Assembly: GCF_026210795.1 (NCBI RefSeq)
Contig: NC_089444.1
Coordinates: 1,230,501-1,294,500 of the forward strand
Direction: 5' to 3'
From: Rhizophagus irregularis
Lineage: Eukaryota; Glomeromycota; Glomeromycetes; Glomerales; Glomeraceae
DNA length: 64,000 nt
The position numbers and the translations under genes are program-made. The notes under the pieces were generated by a model. It did no database searches. It had not been told where the DNA came from and was given only the letters and a program-made list of their open reading frames with translations. Shown here one piece after another: positions 35,416-47,663 of this stretch. Every line of letters begins with the position of its first letter. The first letter of the stretch is position 1.

Positions 35416-36602
35416 GATTTTTGAAGATTATTAAAGAATTAATGAGTTTTCGTAATTAAGGAGAAAAGACGTGTTTCTTATTTTTTATATTTTTCGTTTT
35501 TTTGTTTTTTTATTTTTACTTTGGAAAGGGAAAAATAGAGCAAATTTATAAAAAAATTTTCAATAGCAGACACGTTAATGATTATTCTGTTACGTATTTA
35601 TTATTTAAACACTTTAAGTTAGATCGAACATTCTTGGAGTAACTGATTAGATTGGGGATATAAATAAAGAAAAAAATTATCATCAAATAAATCTAAATAT
35701 CATTCACTTTAGATGTAGTAAATGAAATGATTAAATAAGAAATATTATAAAGACTAAGAAATCACCACCAAACAAATTTAACTTGTTGAAATTAATTGCG
35801 AAACATTACTAATCGCAAAGAGGAATCTTATAATGATTAAAATAGAAGTCAAAATAATACCACTAGACTAATTTATTGTGTCCCAGAATTTTTTTTTTTA
35901 CTTAAAACAGAAATAAAGAAATTAAACATTGAAAATTTTCCATTAAAAGTTTAATAATGAGATGACCCGAATCAGGGGTATATGATTTTTTGTACTGCAG
36001 TGCTACAGAAATCGATAATTGTCCGGAGCAAAAAAAAGTCGATCTTTTTTATATCCATCTTTTATATTCCATACTTTTTTCCATAAAAGGCAATGATGAC
36101 CCTATATTTTATGGCAAGCTGAAGCGGATCAATCTGCACCTATCTCCGCTTATTCTCACACCTATTATGCGGTTAATAAGCATATAGTTATAATATAAGC
36201 GTTTAATTTATACATCAAATTTTTTTATTACCTTTTTCTGTATAATCAAACAAGAAATTTACTTCTTAATAAATAAATTATGTAATAGATTTCTTAAAAT
36301 AGTTAAAATAGTAAATATTTTGTGGTACACTAAATTATGCGTTTATTAAATGCTAAATTTCACATAATAAATGTTAAATAAGTGGTAAATTTTGTTGAAA
36401 GTATCTGGCTTACCATATTTATCACGGGAATTATTTTCATTTTCCATGAATGGATCCGTGAAAGGCTCATTTTTACGGAGTTTTTAAAGAAATAAAAGAC
36501 AACGAATAAAATGATGTCACATGAATTTTTCGGTTCTCCCCGTTACACAGTTCTAACGATTTCTTATTTTAGTTATTCCGAACTTGACGGTACCCGTTCC
36601 CT

Positions 36603-36930
36603 AACCCGGTCAAAATATGCATGATTATGTATAACAAGCATATTCTTATGAAAATGGAAAAACGTCATTTCATTGTTTCTCTTCTTTTACGAGAGTGTAG
36701 ACACAAAAAGAATTTTTTGCAAGACATTAATATTAATAAATAGATTTATAATACTTAATGAAAAAATAATATGGTACAAAAATAAATTATTTTATTTATT
36801 TTATATCATTACATTATTATAGATTATAAAACTTAAAAAATATGAACAAAGTTTTTTTTATTAAATATTTCTTTTCGAATCAAGAAAAGAATATGTTTGT
36901 CATACATAATCATGCATATCTTGACCGGGT
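36603..36930. mobile_element. MITE with ~45-bp imperfect inverted ends
   Basis: The left end ACCCGGTCAAAATATGCATG (36603 on) and the right end, ending CATGCATATCTTGACCGGGT (36930), are inverted copies continuing for about 45 bp through TGATTATGTAT and AACAAGCATATTCTT. The interior is AT-rich and non-coding. No clear target duplication. Confidence 0.65.
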
Positions 36931-37058
36931 CAAGAAAGTAATACGAGGTAATTTTTTGTGTTCCCAAGTGTAGATATCATGACGGAACTTCAAAAACAAT
37001 TACACCCAAAATACTTTGCATGGATAATTTTCATTTTTAATAAATAAGTTCTTTTATA

Positions 37059-37228
37059 CACAGTCTTGATATGACGGAACATAATGATATATCGGAATTG
37101 GGGCCTGGAACAGATTATCATAATCTATAATTAATTTACTTTCGATATAACGGATTTCTCGATATAACGGATTTTTGACAAATTTTACTAACGGAACTGA
37201 TGGTTCCATTATATCGAATTTCACTGTG
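37059..37228. mobile_element. Pogo/Tigger-like MITE
   Basis: The left end CACAGTCTTGATATGACGGA and the right end, read inward CACAGTGAAATTCGATATAA, resemble the CAGTG...CGATATAACGG termini of pogo/Tigger elements. Further GATATAACGGA copies lie inside (37144, 37161). TA occurs just outside each end. 170 bp, non-coding. Confidence 0.5.
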
Positions 37229-37425
37229 CATAAAGCGGGTTTGGTACGAACTACGAAGTCACAATCAGGTATAAAATTTTAGTCCGAAGTATCAATATGT
37301 TTATTAACCTTTTACCGTAAATGACGCTTTTTTTAATTTTATCTCACTCTGGAATGTAACTATTTTTTTATCCAATCACTTCTGCTACAGCAACTGAAGA
37401 TGAGACGTTACGCTAGCAGACGACA

Positions 37426-38518
37426 TTAAAAAATATAAGACGAAAGATAATCGAGAAGGAGAGAAATTAATGGCGGGAACTTCTTTGACTTAATCGAAGA
37501 AAGGCTTGAGAAATGGGGAATGCCGGGTGGACCAGCTATGAGACTGGTGAAGTTCGCTATGAAAAAATGTTGAGGGCCTTTTTGTCTTACGCAGTTTGAA
37601 GGAAGTGTTAACGAGATGTGGCATTGACTCCAATAGAACTGACACCATCCCATTATTCTCTCTACAAACCCACGAAATTCAAGACCCCAACGAACGAACA
37701 CTTCGAGCATTGTATGACGGAAATTTTAGTCAGTTATGGGTCTTTGGTCGTGGATAGCTTGGAAGACATGCGTAATGAGTACGTTTCGATCATTCTTCAC
37801 ACGGCGGGTGATGCTACGAATAAGGAATTTAGTATGAGACCTGAATACGAAATAATTTGGTGATGAAAGTTGCGGGTGAGTCGATTATGCAATCAAGGCA
37901 TGGGAATCCCTCGTTAACATAGCCAATCCGGAATATAATATATCATAGCTAAAAAATGTTTTCGTGAGCTGAGGATTTTTTTTTCTTTTTTATGTTACAG
38001 AAGATACGGTCCAGCGTAACATTCTCGAAAGTTTTGCCCAAATTATCAGAAACGAACAGGAGAAAACGAAAACGAAATGATGATGATTTTGACTACCTTT
38101 ATGGTATTAGGACAACTGCTAAGGATCGGCGTTTCTTGCTTTATCCTCCAGGTGAAATTTTTCAGGCGAATGAACTCCTAATTTAACAAGAAGGCCTTGG
38201 ACAACGCATCTCAATCATTGCGTAGTGCTGTGAAAGAGGTTTTGGAAATAATCGTGGGTATATTAAAGGACGGGCCATGTGCAGAAGATGATTCTCACTC
38301 AAAGAAAAAAGCTAGAATAGAGGGTTATCGTCCAAAAAAATAATCGTGTAATATTAGTCCGCAGACATAGAATAGAAATTTTCGCCATGTATCGCGGGCA
38401 AAGTTCCGACCATTGTATTAATTTTTTACGTACATTAATAAAAAATTTTTTCTTGGCAAAAGTGATCGGCGTTACAAATTGTAACATTTACTTGAATTTG
38501 TCAAGGTTTTATAGATCA
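37426..38518 (+). pseudogene. Decayed Crinkler-like repeat-family gene
   Basis: Fragments in several frames line up in order: PTNEHFEHCMTEIL and DSLEDMRNEYVSIILHTA (37690-37800), SMRPEYEII (37830), TNRRKRKRNDDDFDYLYGI (38055-38110), FLLYPPGEI, then FNKKALDNASQSLRSAVKEV and ARIEGYRPKK ending at TAA near 38341. These recall a large Rhizophagus family often labelled Crinkler-like, from memory only. The stretch between 37863 and 37992 holds stops and frameshifts, and further breaks lie at 38184 and before 37618. The basic RRKRKR run would be a nuclear signal in an intact copy. It cannot encode a full protein. Confidence 0.6.
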
Positions 38519-39295
38519 TGTCATTAATGAATTATTGAGACAACGCATTTATGAGTTTGAAGTTAAGAATGCTAAGCTTGAGACTGAGAAAGCCGAGATT
38601 GAGGCGTAAAATGTTGAGCTTCTAAAGCAAGTTATGGAGGAGAATGCCAAGCGTTATGCTGAGAATGCTCAACTCAAGTCTAGTGCCATAGGGAGGTGGA
38701 CACTTTCTTGGCATGAGAAAAGGGGTAGTAATTAAATAAGGCAAAAGAAACAGAGAAAAGACTTAAAGATGATGGTCCATTGGTAACTTCTCAGAAAATT
38801 TTGGATTTAGGGCGCTCATAGCTGTTACCTCTAATATAATTTCCAGAATTCTACAATCCTTTTAAACAAAGAAAATAAACAGGGCTCAATTCCTGTTGAA
38901 TCAGAGCAAATGATTGTTGATAAAAAAGATTCACTATAATCAAAAAGTGGAGCAAGCTTGAGACAGGAACTATCCTCTTGCTTGCACTAAAGGTGATATT
39001 CAGATTCCTGAACTCTCTTAGGAGCAATTCTGACGGGATCTAGCGAACTTACAGTGCAAAATATAGTTGATCTATTTAGATTTTGGGTAAGCAATCAAGG
39101 TCAGAGTGTCAGACAAAAGGCTGATATTGCTACTATAATGCATATGAGCATCAAATTCGGAATATATTACTGATGTAAACTTGCATCAGAAAACATTTAA
39201 AGCCAAAAAGTTTACCTGATATTTACAGAAATAGCAATAGATAAGATCGCAAACCTTCACACCTTTAGTCCCTTTAGTCCCTTTAGTGTAGCAAA
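38519..39295 (+). pseudogene. Decayed coiled-coil repeat-family gene
   Basis: 38519-38735 reads as a Glu/Lys-rich coiled coil (LLRQRIYEFEVKNAKLE) with an internal TAA after AEIEA. 39020-39110 reads SSELTVQNIVDLFRFWVSNQ, and 39165-39270 continues with ITDVNLHQKTFKAKK and pieces of a tail that recur in many Rhizophagus proteins. Several stops and frameshifts. It may be the 3' part of the same ancestral gene as 37426-38518 or a separate one. Confidence 0.5.
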
Positions 39296-42200
39296 TAATA
39301 TTATGCTTAATCATTAGCTTCTATCTAATATAATTGTTATTATAAAAATCAATGGAAGAATTCACAATTATATATAAATATATAAATAATAATTATTACG
39401 TGTAATAATTTCTTAATCAAAAAAATTTGTCTGACGTTTGGATTAGTCTCCGTATAAATTATTTGAATTATTTGAATTGTGTAACTTGAATCCCATGCTA
39501 TAATTAAAACCCGTGACATTCCTCCGCCTGATCTATTTGTGGTCAAAAACTATTTATTCCAATCAACTAATCCAATTTCAGTTATCTTAATCGGAATTTT
39601 TTTTAATTTTTTTGTCCGATTTTTTTTTTCCAAATATTTTTAACTTTTTTTGGTTCAGTTTAGTTTTTTTTTCAAAACCGAAAAATTCATACTAATGATA
39701 CTAATAGCTTTTTTTTTTTAAAAAAAAAAAAAAAAAAATTTTTTCTCCGTTTAGGTTTATTTTTTTTTTCCCAAACTGAAATTTTTTTTTTCACTCTTTT
39801 TGGATCATTATTGTCCTTTTTTTTGTCAGAATTTTTTTCGTACTTATTTTTTTTTCGGATTCCTTTTTTTAAACTGATTTCTTTCTTATCCTTTTTCTTC
39901 CTCCCAATTTTTTTTAAAATTTTTTTTCTTTTTCTTTCAATTTTTTATTATTATTAAATAAAAAATAAAATATTAAATTAATATATTTACAAAATTGTTA
40001 TTTTTTTAAAAAAAATCAATATAACATATCAGATATAAGGAAATTAATCGACGTTGATAGAAAGATGAGTAAGATTTTTTCAATTAAATTGAACGCTAGA
40101 ATAAATAGTTTGATATTCAAATTCATAAAAAATCAATCAATTAATTATAAAATATCATTTTTTTTTGATAGAAATTGTTGAATTAATAATAGATTATTAT
40201 AACCAAATCCATATCCGAAATTCTCTAAATAATCACCAGATTTTTGAATAAAGATTTTAATTCAAATGGTTTAGCTAAATTAATAATTTATTGAGTAAAA
40301 TGGGTACTAAAAGAATAATAATAAATGAAATGAATAGATTCTTAATACATTTAATTATTCAAATATTTTCCTAAGTTGGTTATAAGTTTAAGATTAACGT
40401 AATATAAAATAAGAAATAATTAAATTTATAATTAATTAATAAAAATATTTGTAATATTTTCATAATATTAAAGTTTTTTCGAAAATACTTCTAAAAAATT
40501 AATCAAAAATGAGGGTGAATGAAAAAATAGGGAGAGTAAAAGGGAATAAAAAAAAACGAAGGGGGAGTGAGGGAGGAACGAAATGGAGCAAAGGGGGAAT
40601 AAAAGAAACAAAAAGGAACGAAAAAGATCAAGTGGGAATAAAAAAAAAATGAAAAGAATGAAGGGGGACGAAATAGAGCAAAGGAGAATAAAAAATGAAA
40701 GGAACAAAGGGTAGTGTAAAGATAAGTGGGAATGGAAAAAAAAATGAAATAACAAAGGACAGTATAAAGGAACGAAAAGATGAAATGGGAATGAAATAAA
40801 AATGAAAGGAACGAAGGGTAATGTAAAAGAATGAAAAAGACGAAAGGAACGAAGAAGAAATAAAAAACAACGGAAAAATGAAGGAAGGGAAGAATAAAAA
40901 GAGCAAAAGAAATAAAGAGACAAACAAAAAAATGGAGAAGGGCGAAAATGAGATAAACAGGGGACCAAGTAAAAACCAAACCCATAAAATAAAAGAAGAA
41001 ATAAAGTTAGTAGGGAACAGAAATTTACACGTAATAAATAAACAAAAAAAAAATAAAAAAAATACCTTAGTAGTTACAGAGAAGAATCGAAAGACCTAAA
41101 AAGAATGAAATACAAAATGTAAAAACGAAATATTAAGAATGGAATAAGAAACGGCCATATAGTGCTGATCATATCTTAATTGCAAAATCGAAAGAGCCAA
41201 AGGACCTAAAAAAACGAAATAAAGTTAGTAGGAAACAAAATGCAAGAAGCAAAAATGAAAAAAAAAGAAAGAAAACGTACCTTGAGTGCCGTGCAAATGG
41301 TACACCGTATGAAAGGACCTAAAGAAAATAAGATTATTCGAGTACGTTTAAAAAAAACATAAGAAATGATCAGCACATTAATTAGCCAATAAAATTTAAT
41401 TGGGTGTACAAATTTAATAATGATCACCCTAGGTTATTCCTTAATTAATCCGAATTTCATTCTACAAACGTCAAAGTCGTCAAAAAAAAATATACTAAAT
41501 ATAATTTATATCTTATAAATATAATTTAATAGTAATTTAATACATATTATTTTATTATTTTTTGTTAACTAATTATTACCATATTAACAAGATAAAGTTG
41601 TACGGTAACCAAATATGGTAAAGTTTAAAAAAAAAATTCAAAAAATATTAGCTTGGCGTTTATGCATCTTTATGTCCATTATGAGCGTTATATGGTCACG
41701 GCCAAGAAGTCTTTCTTCAAATAATTTAAATGGTAAATGAAGAAATGTACTCGTATATTGAATACATGAAGGAACATTTAAACAACTAATCAGTATTTAT
41801 GCAGTAAAGTTATCTTTTATTTTTTTTTTGATTCCTGCGCAGAAATTGAAAGTAAAATCATCCGTTACACCAAATTTTTTTTTTAAAGAAACAATCAAAC
41901 AATGTACATTATGCATATTAGATAATGTTCACTTGCACAAATTCCATATGAAAAATGTTTATACCGTTTGTACGGCTTTAATTTGACCGAGTGTCCGGAT
42001 TAAATATTGAATCGGTTTTTATTCCAGCCACACCCAAGATCCGAGTAATTTAATATCGATATGTGTAGAAGTAAGCAAGCCACATCCGCCATAGATAATT
42101 TTAGATAAGGCAATAATGGGCAAGTCAAATTTATATAAATTCTTCCAATTATTACAAATGTCATGAAATCGAATAATAATAAAAACAAATAAAATAAAAT

Positions 42201-42729
42201 AAAAATGAATAAGTAAATAATTATCGTTATAGGATAAAAAAATGTATTAATCTATCTTTTTTAGCTAAACAAATGAACAATAAACAAATGATTCACGTGT
42301 AAAATAAAAAACGCTTACAATTCTTAAAGAAGTTGTTTTATTCTTCTTATCTGTCATTTACTAGATAAAATTCCGATAATTAATTTATTTAACGTCATTT
42401 GATGTAAACTCCGTGTTTTTTTTTTTGAAAGGATTTATGGCATTAAATGTGTTTCAGAATTAAAAAAAATGAACCTTTTTGCGGTTCTTAGTGCTTTTCG
42501 AAAAGAATCTTTTCAGTTCTAAATGCGATTCAAGGAGAATCTTTTCAGTTCTAAATGCGTTTCAAGGAAATAATAATTTTTATTTTTATGCTCTTTTGGA
42601 AATATTTTACTTGGAAAAAATGAATTATAAAAGCAGATAAGTTTCGAACGATAATCATTCAGAAAATTTTATTAAAAAAAAGAATTAACTACAAGAATTA
42701 CAGGATTAATATTTAATCTCTTTAAAATA
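39296..42729. other. Gene-free stretch: poly-T zone and polypurine tract
   Basis: About 39580-39950 is T-rich low complexity. The polypurine tract is listed separately. About 42505-42575 has a roughly 33-bp direct repeat (CTTTTCAGTTCTAAATGCG). No gene is supported. Confidence 0.5.
40500..41150 (+). repeat. ~650-bp polypurine (GA-rich) tract
   Basis: The plus strand is almost only A and G, with degenerate motifs such as GGGAATAAAAA, GAAAGGAACGAA and GGGTAATGTAAA recurring at irregular 25-45-bp spacing. The complementary strand is open in all three frames for long stretches purely because stop codons need bases that are rare there, so those frames are not genes. Confidence 0.8.
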
Positions 42730-43036
42730 ATGCCACGTCAAAAAAAAAAAAGTCCGCTAAAAAAATGTTCCAAAATGCTTTTCTGTGTTTTACGGAGGCA
42801 TATCATAATATGCATTGTGAAGCAGAAAAAATCGAACGCACTCTAGCAATGGAATTAGCATCACCTGTATAGGCCAAAATGAAGGATAAAGAAAAAATTC
42901 CATGGTTTAGATTACACAATGAAAAAAATTAAATGATTGAAAAAGATATGACATTACTTAACGTTAATAAGTCGAATTTTGAATTGATAATGTCAATGTT
43001 TAGTTCACCATTTATTATTGAATCAAAATGATGATA
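42730..43036 (+). pseudogene. HMG-box-like relic
   Basis: ATG at 42730 opens a basic start, then an A-run of about 12 shifts frame, and the next frame reads [20 protein letters not shown], followed by AKMKDKEKIPWFRLHNEKN. The order of aromatic and basic residues fits an HMG box (N-A-F start, W, K..Y/H end). TAG replaces an expected Trp codon after ASPV and TAA follows NEKN. Rhizophagus has many HMG-box genes. Identity is from the pattern only. Confidence 0.5.
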
Positions 43037-43362
43037 ATGATGAAGAATACGCGGAAATTTTTAATGAATTTATAGACGAATATATAGTGGATTTCTTGTG
43101 TAAGGAGAACCTTAATGATAATAAAGAGAAAGGTTATCCTATGATCACTCAGATAAATGAGTTATTGAATTACTAGGCTGATATCAGAACGCTCATCCAC
43201 GCTTACTCAGGCACATATACCAGATTTCATCTAGACTCACAAAGAATCCCGACAAATAAGCATAAGCAAATTTGGAAAACCTTAGACATATACATACGTG
43301 AGCAGACCCATGAACTAAATCGTAAAAAAGCCTTCATTGCAATTAAAGCCCAAACTTTTTAA
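43012..43362 (+). pseudogene. Unknown coding block, first copy of a tandem triplication
   Basis: Frame from about 43012: an acidic stretch (DDNDEEYAEIFNEFIDEY), then YPMITQINELLNY, TAG (about 43174), ADIRTLIHAYSGTYTRFHL, then a Lys/Ile/Thr-rich helix to TAA near 43362. Apart from one TAG the frame is coherent, so it is probably the end of a gene, perhaps following the HMG-box relic. Family not recognised. The part from 43090 is repeated twice more downstream. Confidence 0.45.
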
Positions 43363-44066
43363 ATTTAAACACAACAACTCACCAAATGTACCAAATGGTA
43401 TAAATTAAATTAAATCCGATTTCTTGTGCAAGGAGAATAATAATCTAGAATAAAGAGAAAGGTTATCCTATGATCACTCAGATAAATGAGTTATTGAATT
43501 ACTAGGCTGATATCAGAACGCTCATCCACGCTTACTCAGGCACATATACCAGATTTCATCTAGACTCACAAAGAATCCCGACAAATAAGCACAAGCAAAT
43601 TTGGAAAACCTTAGACATATATATACGTGAGCAGACCCATGAACTAAATCGTAAAAAAGCCTTCATTGCAATTAAAGCCCAAACTTTTTAAATTTAAACA
43701 CAACAACTCACCAAATGTACCAAATGTTATAAATTAAATTAAATCCGATTTCTTGTGCAAGGAGAATAATAATCTAGAATAAAGAGAAAGGTTATCCTAT
43801 GATCACTCAGATAAATGAGTTATTAAATTACTAGGCTGATATCAGAACGCTCATCCACGCTTACTCAGGCACATATACCAGATTTCATCTAGACTCACAA
43901 AGAATCCCGACAAATAAGCACAAGCAAATCTGGAAAACCTTAGACATATACATACGTGAGCAGACCCATGAACTAAATCGTAAAAAAGCCTTCATTGCAA
44001 TTAAAGCCCAAACTTTTTAAATTTAAACACAATAACTCACCAAATGTACCAAATGTGATAAATAAA
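43090..44066 (+). repeat. Three tandem copies of a ~328-bp coding-derived unit
   Basis: Units start with GATTTCTTGTG at 43090, 43418 and 43747 and are almost identical over their whole length, including the TAG after INELLNY/INELLNY. Copies two and three share a variant of the first 45 bp (AATAATAATCTAGAATAAAG) that differs from copy one, so copy three most likely arose from copy two. Unit length is not a multiple of three. Confidence 0.9.
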
Positions 44067-44299
44067 TTCCTGTTGATTTTGTTATAGAACCTGGGTCTTG
44101 ACAATGATTTGGAGATGTTATTCTTTGGTTGACTTCACTTGAGTAGGTTAGTCTAGTCTAACGTTTCTATGCTGATATATTAGGAGTAATACTAATTTCT
44201 TGTTCAACATTTGTTGTCCTGATCTTGGAATAAATGGTATACCCTAGATAATTATTTGTTTAAAAAAAAAAATATTTATTTGAATGAATGAAAAAAAAT

Positions 44300-44640
44300 A
44301 CGTATATGAAAATAAGAATATTTGAGGAAAGAATATTTATTTCTTCGCGCAATAAAAAAATAAGAATATTTATTTGCGCAAAAAAGAGTTTGTTACCTTC
44401 TCAAGAATAATAGAAAGGAAGAATATTATTTTTTCGCGTAAAAAAAAAATAAAAATATTTATTTGCGCGAAAAAAGGTTTCCTTTCTCTAAAAGAGAAAA
44501 AGAATAAGAGGATATTATTTTTTCGTGCAAAAAAAAAATAAAAATATTTATTTGCGCGAAAAAAGTTTGTTACCTTTCTCTCTAAAAGAGGGAAAGAATA
44601 AGTGGATGTGTATGTGTGAAATAGGAAATAGGAGGATGTT
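44300..44640. repeat. ~100-bp tandem repeat with TTTGCGCGAAAAAA motif
   Basis: About three imperfect copies of a unit containing AAAATATTTATTTGCGCGAA, TTTGTTACCTTTCTC, AAAAGAG, AAAGAATAAG and ATTATTTTTTCGCGCAAAAA. Each unit can pair TTTCGCGCAAA with TTTGCGCGAAA. Non-coding. Confidence 0.7.
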
Positions 44641-44904
44641 TGGAATAAGAGGATGTGTAATAAAAAAAAAAAGAAAGAAAAAAGGACTGTATAAATATTA
44701 TTTTTTGTTGCACAAGCTTTTCATATAAAAAGTATAAATGATATTAATATTTGTAATCAACTCTTGCGGACTCGCAAAAATAGAAAAATAGTAAAAAATA
44801 GTCTATTGTTGATATTTTAATTGATTTAATAAAAAAAATACTTTATACTGCGCATCAATAACAATAAAAAGTATAATTAAACTGTAATAGTCTATATTTA
44901 AATA

Positions 44905-45205
44905 TCAGTTCATCAAAATCACTAACCAATATCATTTCGGAATTACATAATATCAGTCCTTCAAAATCACCAACCAATATCATTTCGGAATTTTACTTCA
45001 ATTTTACATCTTTTACAATAATAATCATATTATCTTATATAATTATGAGTCATCACTTACATATTATTTTATTACCATATAACAATTTAAACTGCGCATT
45101 AATAAAATCAGTGGCTTGTGTTATAAAAAATATTTGACATAAAAGGTACAATTAACTGTATATCAGTCCGTCAAAATCACTAACCAATATCATTTCAGAA
45201 TTTTA
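44905..45205. repeat. Three dispersed copies of a TATCAGTCCRTCAAAATCA motif
   Basis: Copies at about 44904, 44952 and 45160, each followed by AACCAATATCATTTCRGAATT. The motif start, TCAGTCC, also occurs at 46570 and 53687. It may be a terminal sequence of a mobile element family. Confidence 0.6.
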
Positions 45206-45649
45206 ATAAGTTAAATTACATCTTTTACGCAAACTTATAAAAGACGCGTTACATGTTATGAGACAATTTATGTTAGACTATACTGTAAAGTTGACTACCA
45301 TCCTGATTTTCTTTTAATAATACTCAACTTTTCTTTACAACTTATTAATAAAAATTTTATTTTAATGTAAAACATTTAATTTTCTTTTAATATAATAATC
45401 AGGGATAAAAAAGTTTTATCGACAAGTTATTCCTCAAACTAGATATTTTTCATTTTACACCTAAAAATCATGGTTAAAAAATTTTCATCTTGAAATAAAA
45501 AATGATATTATAGTGACTCAAAAACTCATTCTCGAAAAAATAATTGGTATTTTTTTTTATAATTGGATAATGGATTTTTATTTTTGAAAAATAAACTTTT
45601 TTTTTATTATAAAAGGGTTCATGGAAATAGAAAGCTGGAAAAGGAATTA

Positions 45650-45972
45650 GACAAAAAGGATGAAAAGATTAAAAGCTTAGAAAGGTCAGAAATGTTAGAT
45701 TAGACCAACCTATTAAATTGAAGCTACTGCATTACGCTCACTTAGTTGACTTTATAATTAGTACTTTTTTTTAGTTTAATTGAATTCATTGAAAAAGGTA
45801 AAGACAGTTACATTGAATATTTAAAAATAAAAGTAAGATCATTAAAAATGAATGTCATTCAAAACCTCAAGATGATACACATCCAAATCCATCAATGTCA
45901 AATACTACTTATGTTCAACCAGCAATCAGAAGCAACTTCACCCAGGTATCAGGAAGAAGAATTTGACCTATT
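45650..45972 (+). pseudogene. Coiled-coil protein tail relic
   Basis: LEKELDKKDEKIKSLERSEM (about 45638-45697) then, after an AT-rich gap, EFIEKGKDSYIEYLKIK (about 45784) and, one frame over, HSKPQDDTHPNPSMSNTTYV to RSNFTQVSGRRI and TGA (about 45970). The order resembles the end of a multi-exon Rhizophagus coiled-coil protein, but no start or intact frame is present. Confidence 0.4.
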
Positions 45973-46569
45973 ACAATATTAAAATGTGACCAGCGTTGCA
46001 ATTTTCATTTATATATCATTATTAGTATACTGTATCTCTGAATTAACTGTTCTGTTGTGATTGACATTGGTGGGGTTATCATCGTTTTCAAAAAATACAG
46101 TATGAACATGATCCAAGAAAAAGTGAAAAAAAATATAGTTTGTTTCATATAAATAAATGCGATGAACTCTTCAAATAATTTTCTGATTTATAGAATTCTG
46201 TTCTGTGAATTGTTCCGTGCATTCTCTGAATAAAATGATTGGTGCACGTGCAAAATCATCTAGCAGATTTGTTATATCCACATTCCACACTTTTGCGTAT
46301 TTCCGAAAATGGCGATAATTGACCCGACCCCTTGTCATTAGGGTACCGACAAAATGATAGATCACCTGAACGCAAATCCCCTACTAAAACAAATCATCCA
46401 ATAGTTTAAGGTCATTTCGGGCCGCAGTATAATCTAACCAATAGTTTAAAGTCGTTGCAAACCGCAGTAAAATTTAAAATAAAATTTGCGCCTAAAAATA
46501 ATATTATACTATCACATTTTCTGACACTACAAAATGCATAAAAAATTAAATTAAGCCATATAAAATATA

Positions 46570-46839
46570 TCAGTCCATCATAAATTAATGATTCTAATAG
46601 ACGAACCAAATGAAAAGTGATAATATGTAATGAATATTCGTCACATTTAAAAGTCATCCCTAAGCTGGTTTCGCCTTTTCCACGAGCGAGACTCTAGTAT
46701 TGTTTGAATCTCTATTTTACATAATAAAAAAAGCCATTAAATAATATTCATTCATTAGAACTTTCACAAACCAAATCACATATAATTTTCAACAATTTAT
46801 CTGGTGGCGACGAAGTCACCACACATCAAACTAATCTAG
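46570..46839 (+). mobile_element. Putative non-autonomous Helitron
   Basis: Starts TCAGTCCATCATAAATTAAT after A/T and ends with a hairpin GTGGCGAC-GAA-GTCACCAC (46804-46822, one mismatch) followed after 13 nt by CTAG and T (46836-46840). TC at the 5' end and hairpin plus CTRR at the 3' end are the Helitron hallmarks, and no target duplication is expected. 270 bp, no coding. Confidence 0.45.
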
Positions 46840-47663
46840 TTAAAAATATAATTTGAATTATTTGATTAGTATTAACGAAAATATTTATAAATTTTATCAA
46901 TACCAATGCAAATTGTTTGCAAATTTTATTAATATTAATGCAAATTAACTAACGTTACTATATTATTAATGAAATTAAAAGGAAAAATTTTTTATTTTAA
47001 CTAAAAGGACTATGTACAGTATATTACTAAATTACTAATCTTTTGAAATTAGAATTGCATTAAAAATTAACTAATCCAGTCAGGATTTTAGCTGTCAAGA
47101 TTTTAGATCACCAGGATTCTGTCAGGGATTTTGGGAGATCCCATTTTGAATGACACAATTTCGTTTTAAACTAATTTAAAACGAAACTTAAATACAAGCC
47201 CCTTGAAATATATTAATTTAGTTGTATTCCTCATGTGATCTCAAATTTCATATCCTTTTTTTAAATTCTGACGGCTGAAATTTCATCATTATTTAATTCT
47301 TAAACTTATGTCATAAACAAAGCACAGTCGCTTTCTTATCTAAGGAATCAACGACCGAAGATGTCTAAAATTTTTTTTTTTTTTAAACAAAAACGAACTT
47401 AGTTAAGTTATCCAACGCAGTAATACATAATTATTATTTAGTATGATTTTCTTTGATGACTTGATGTATAGCATGATGATAATCGTGATTTGCAGATTAA
47501 TAAAATTAATACGAAGAAAAAGAAAAGATGAAACAAAGTAAATCTTTTGGTTGTTGTTTTTTTCTTATAAAAGAAGTAACTGATTTAATCCGAATTCAAA
47601 AAAAAAAAAATTAATAAACATTTATTTTAATAAAAATTTAATTACAAGAAAATTTAAGTAATC

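Larger units (their letters stand above)
35416..37400. other. Gene-free stretch carrying two MITEs
   Basis: AT-rich. A 65-codon frame at 35990-36187 is not convincing. Two MITE candidates are listed separately. Confidence 0.4.
44067..47663. other. Gene-poor stretch with short repeats
   Basis: It contains the listed repeats, the coiled-coil relic and the Helitron-like element. A 64-codon minus-strand frame at 46365-46171 has a plausible composition but no recognisable domain. About 47070-47150 has GATTTTAG / GGATTTT repeats. Confidence 0.4.

Noticed and set aside
40468-40985. Three long overlapping minus-strand frames rich in Phe, Ser and Leu
   Set aside because: They are open in all three frames because the opposite strand is almost pure purine. 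Composition alone explains them.
46171-46365. 64-codon minus-strand frame with plausible composition
   Set aside because: No recognisable domain, no exon partners; not enough to call a gene.
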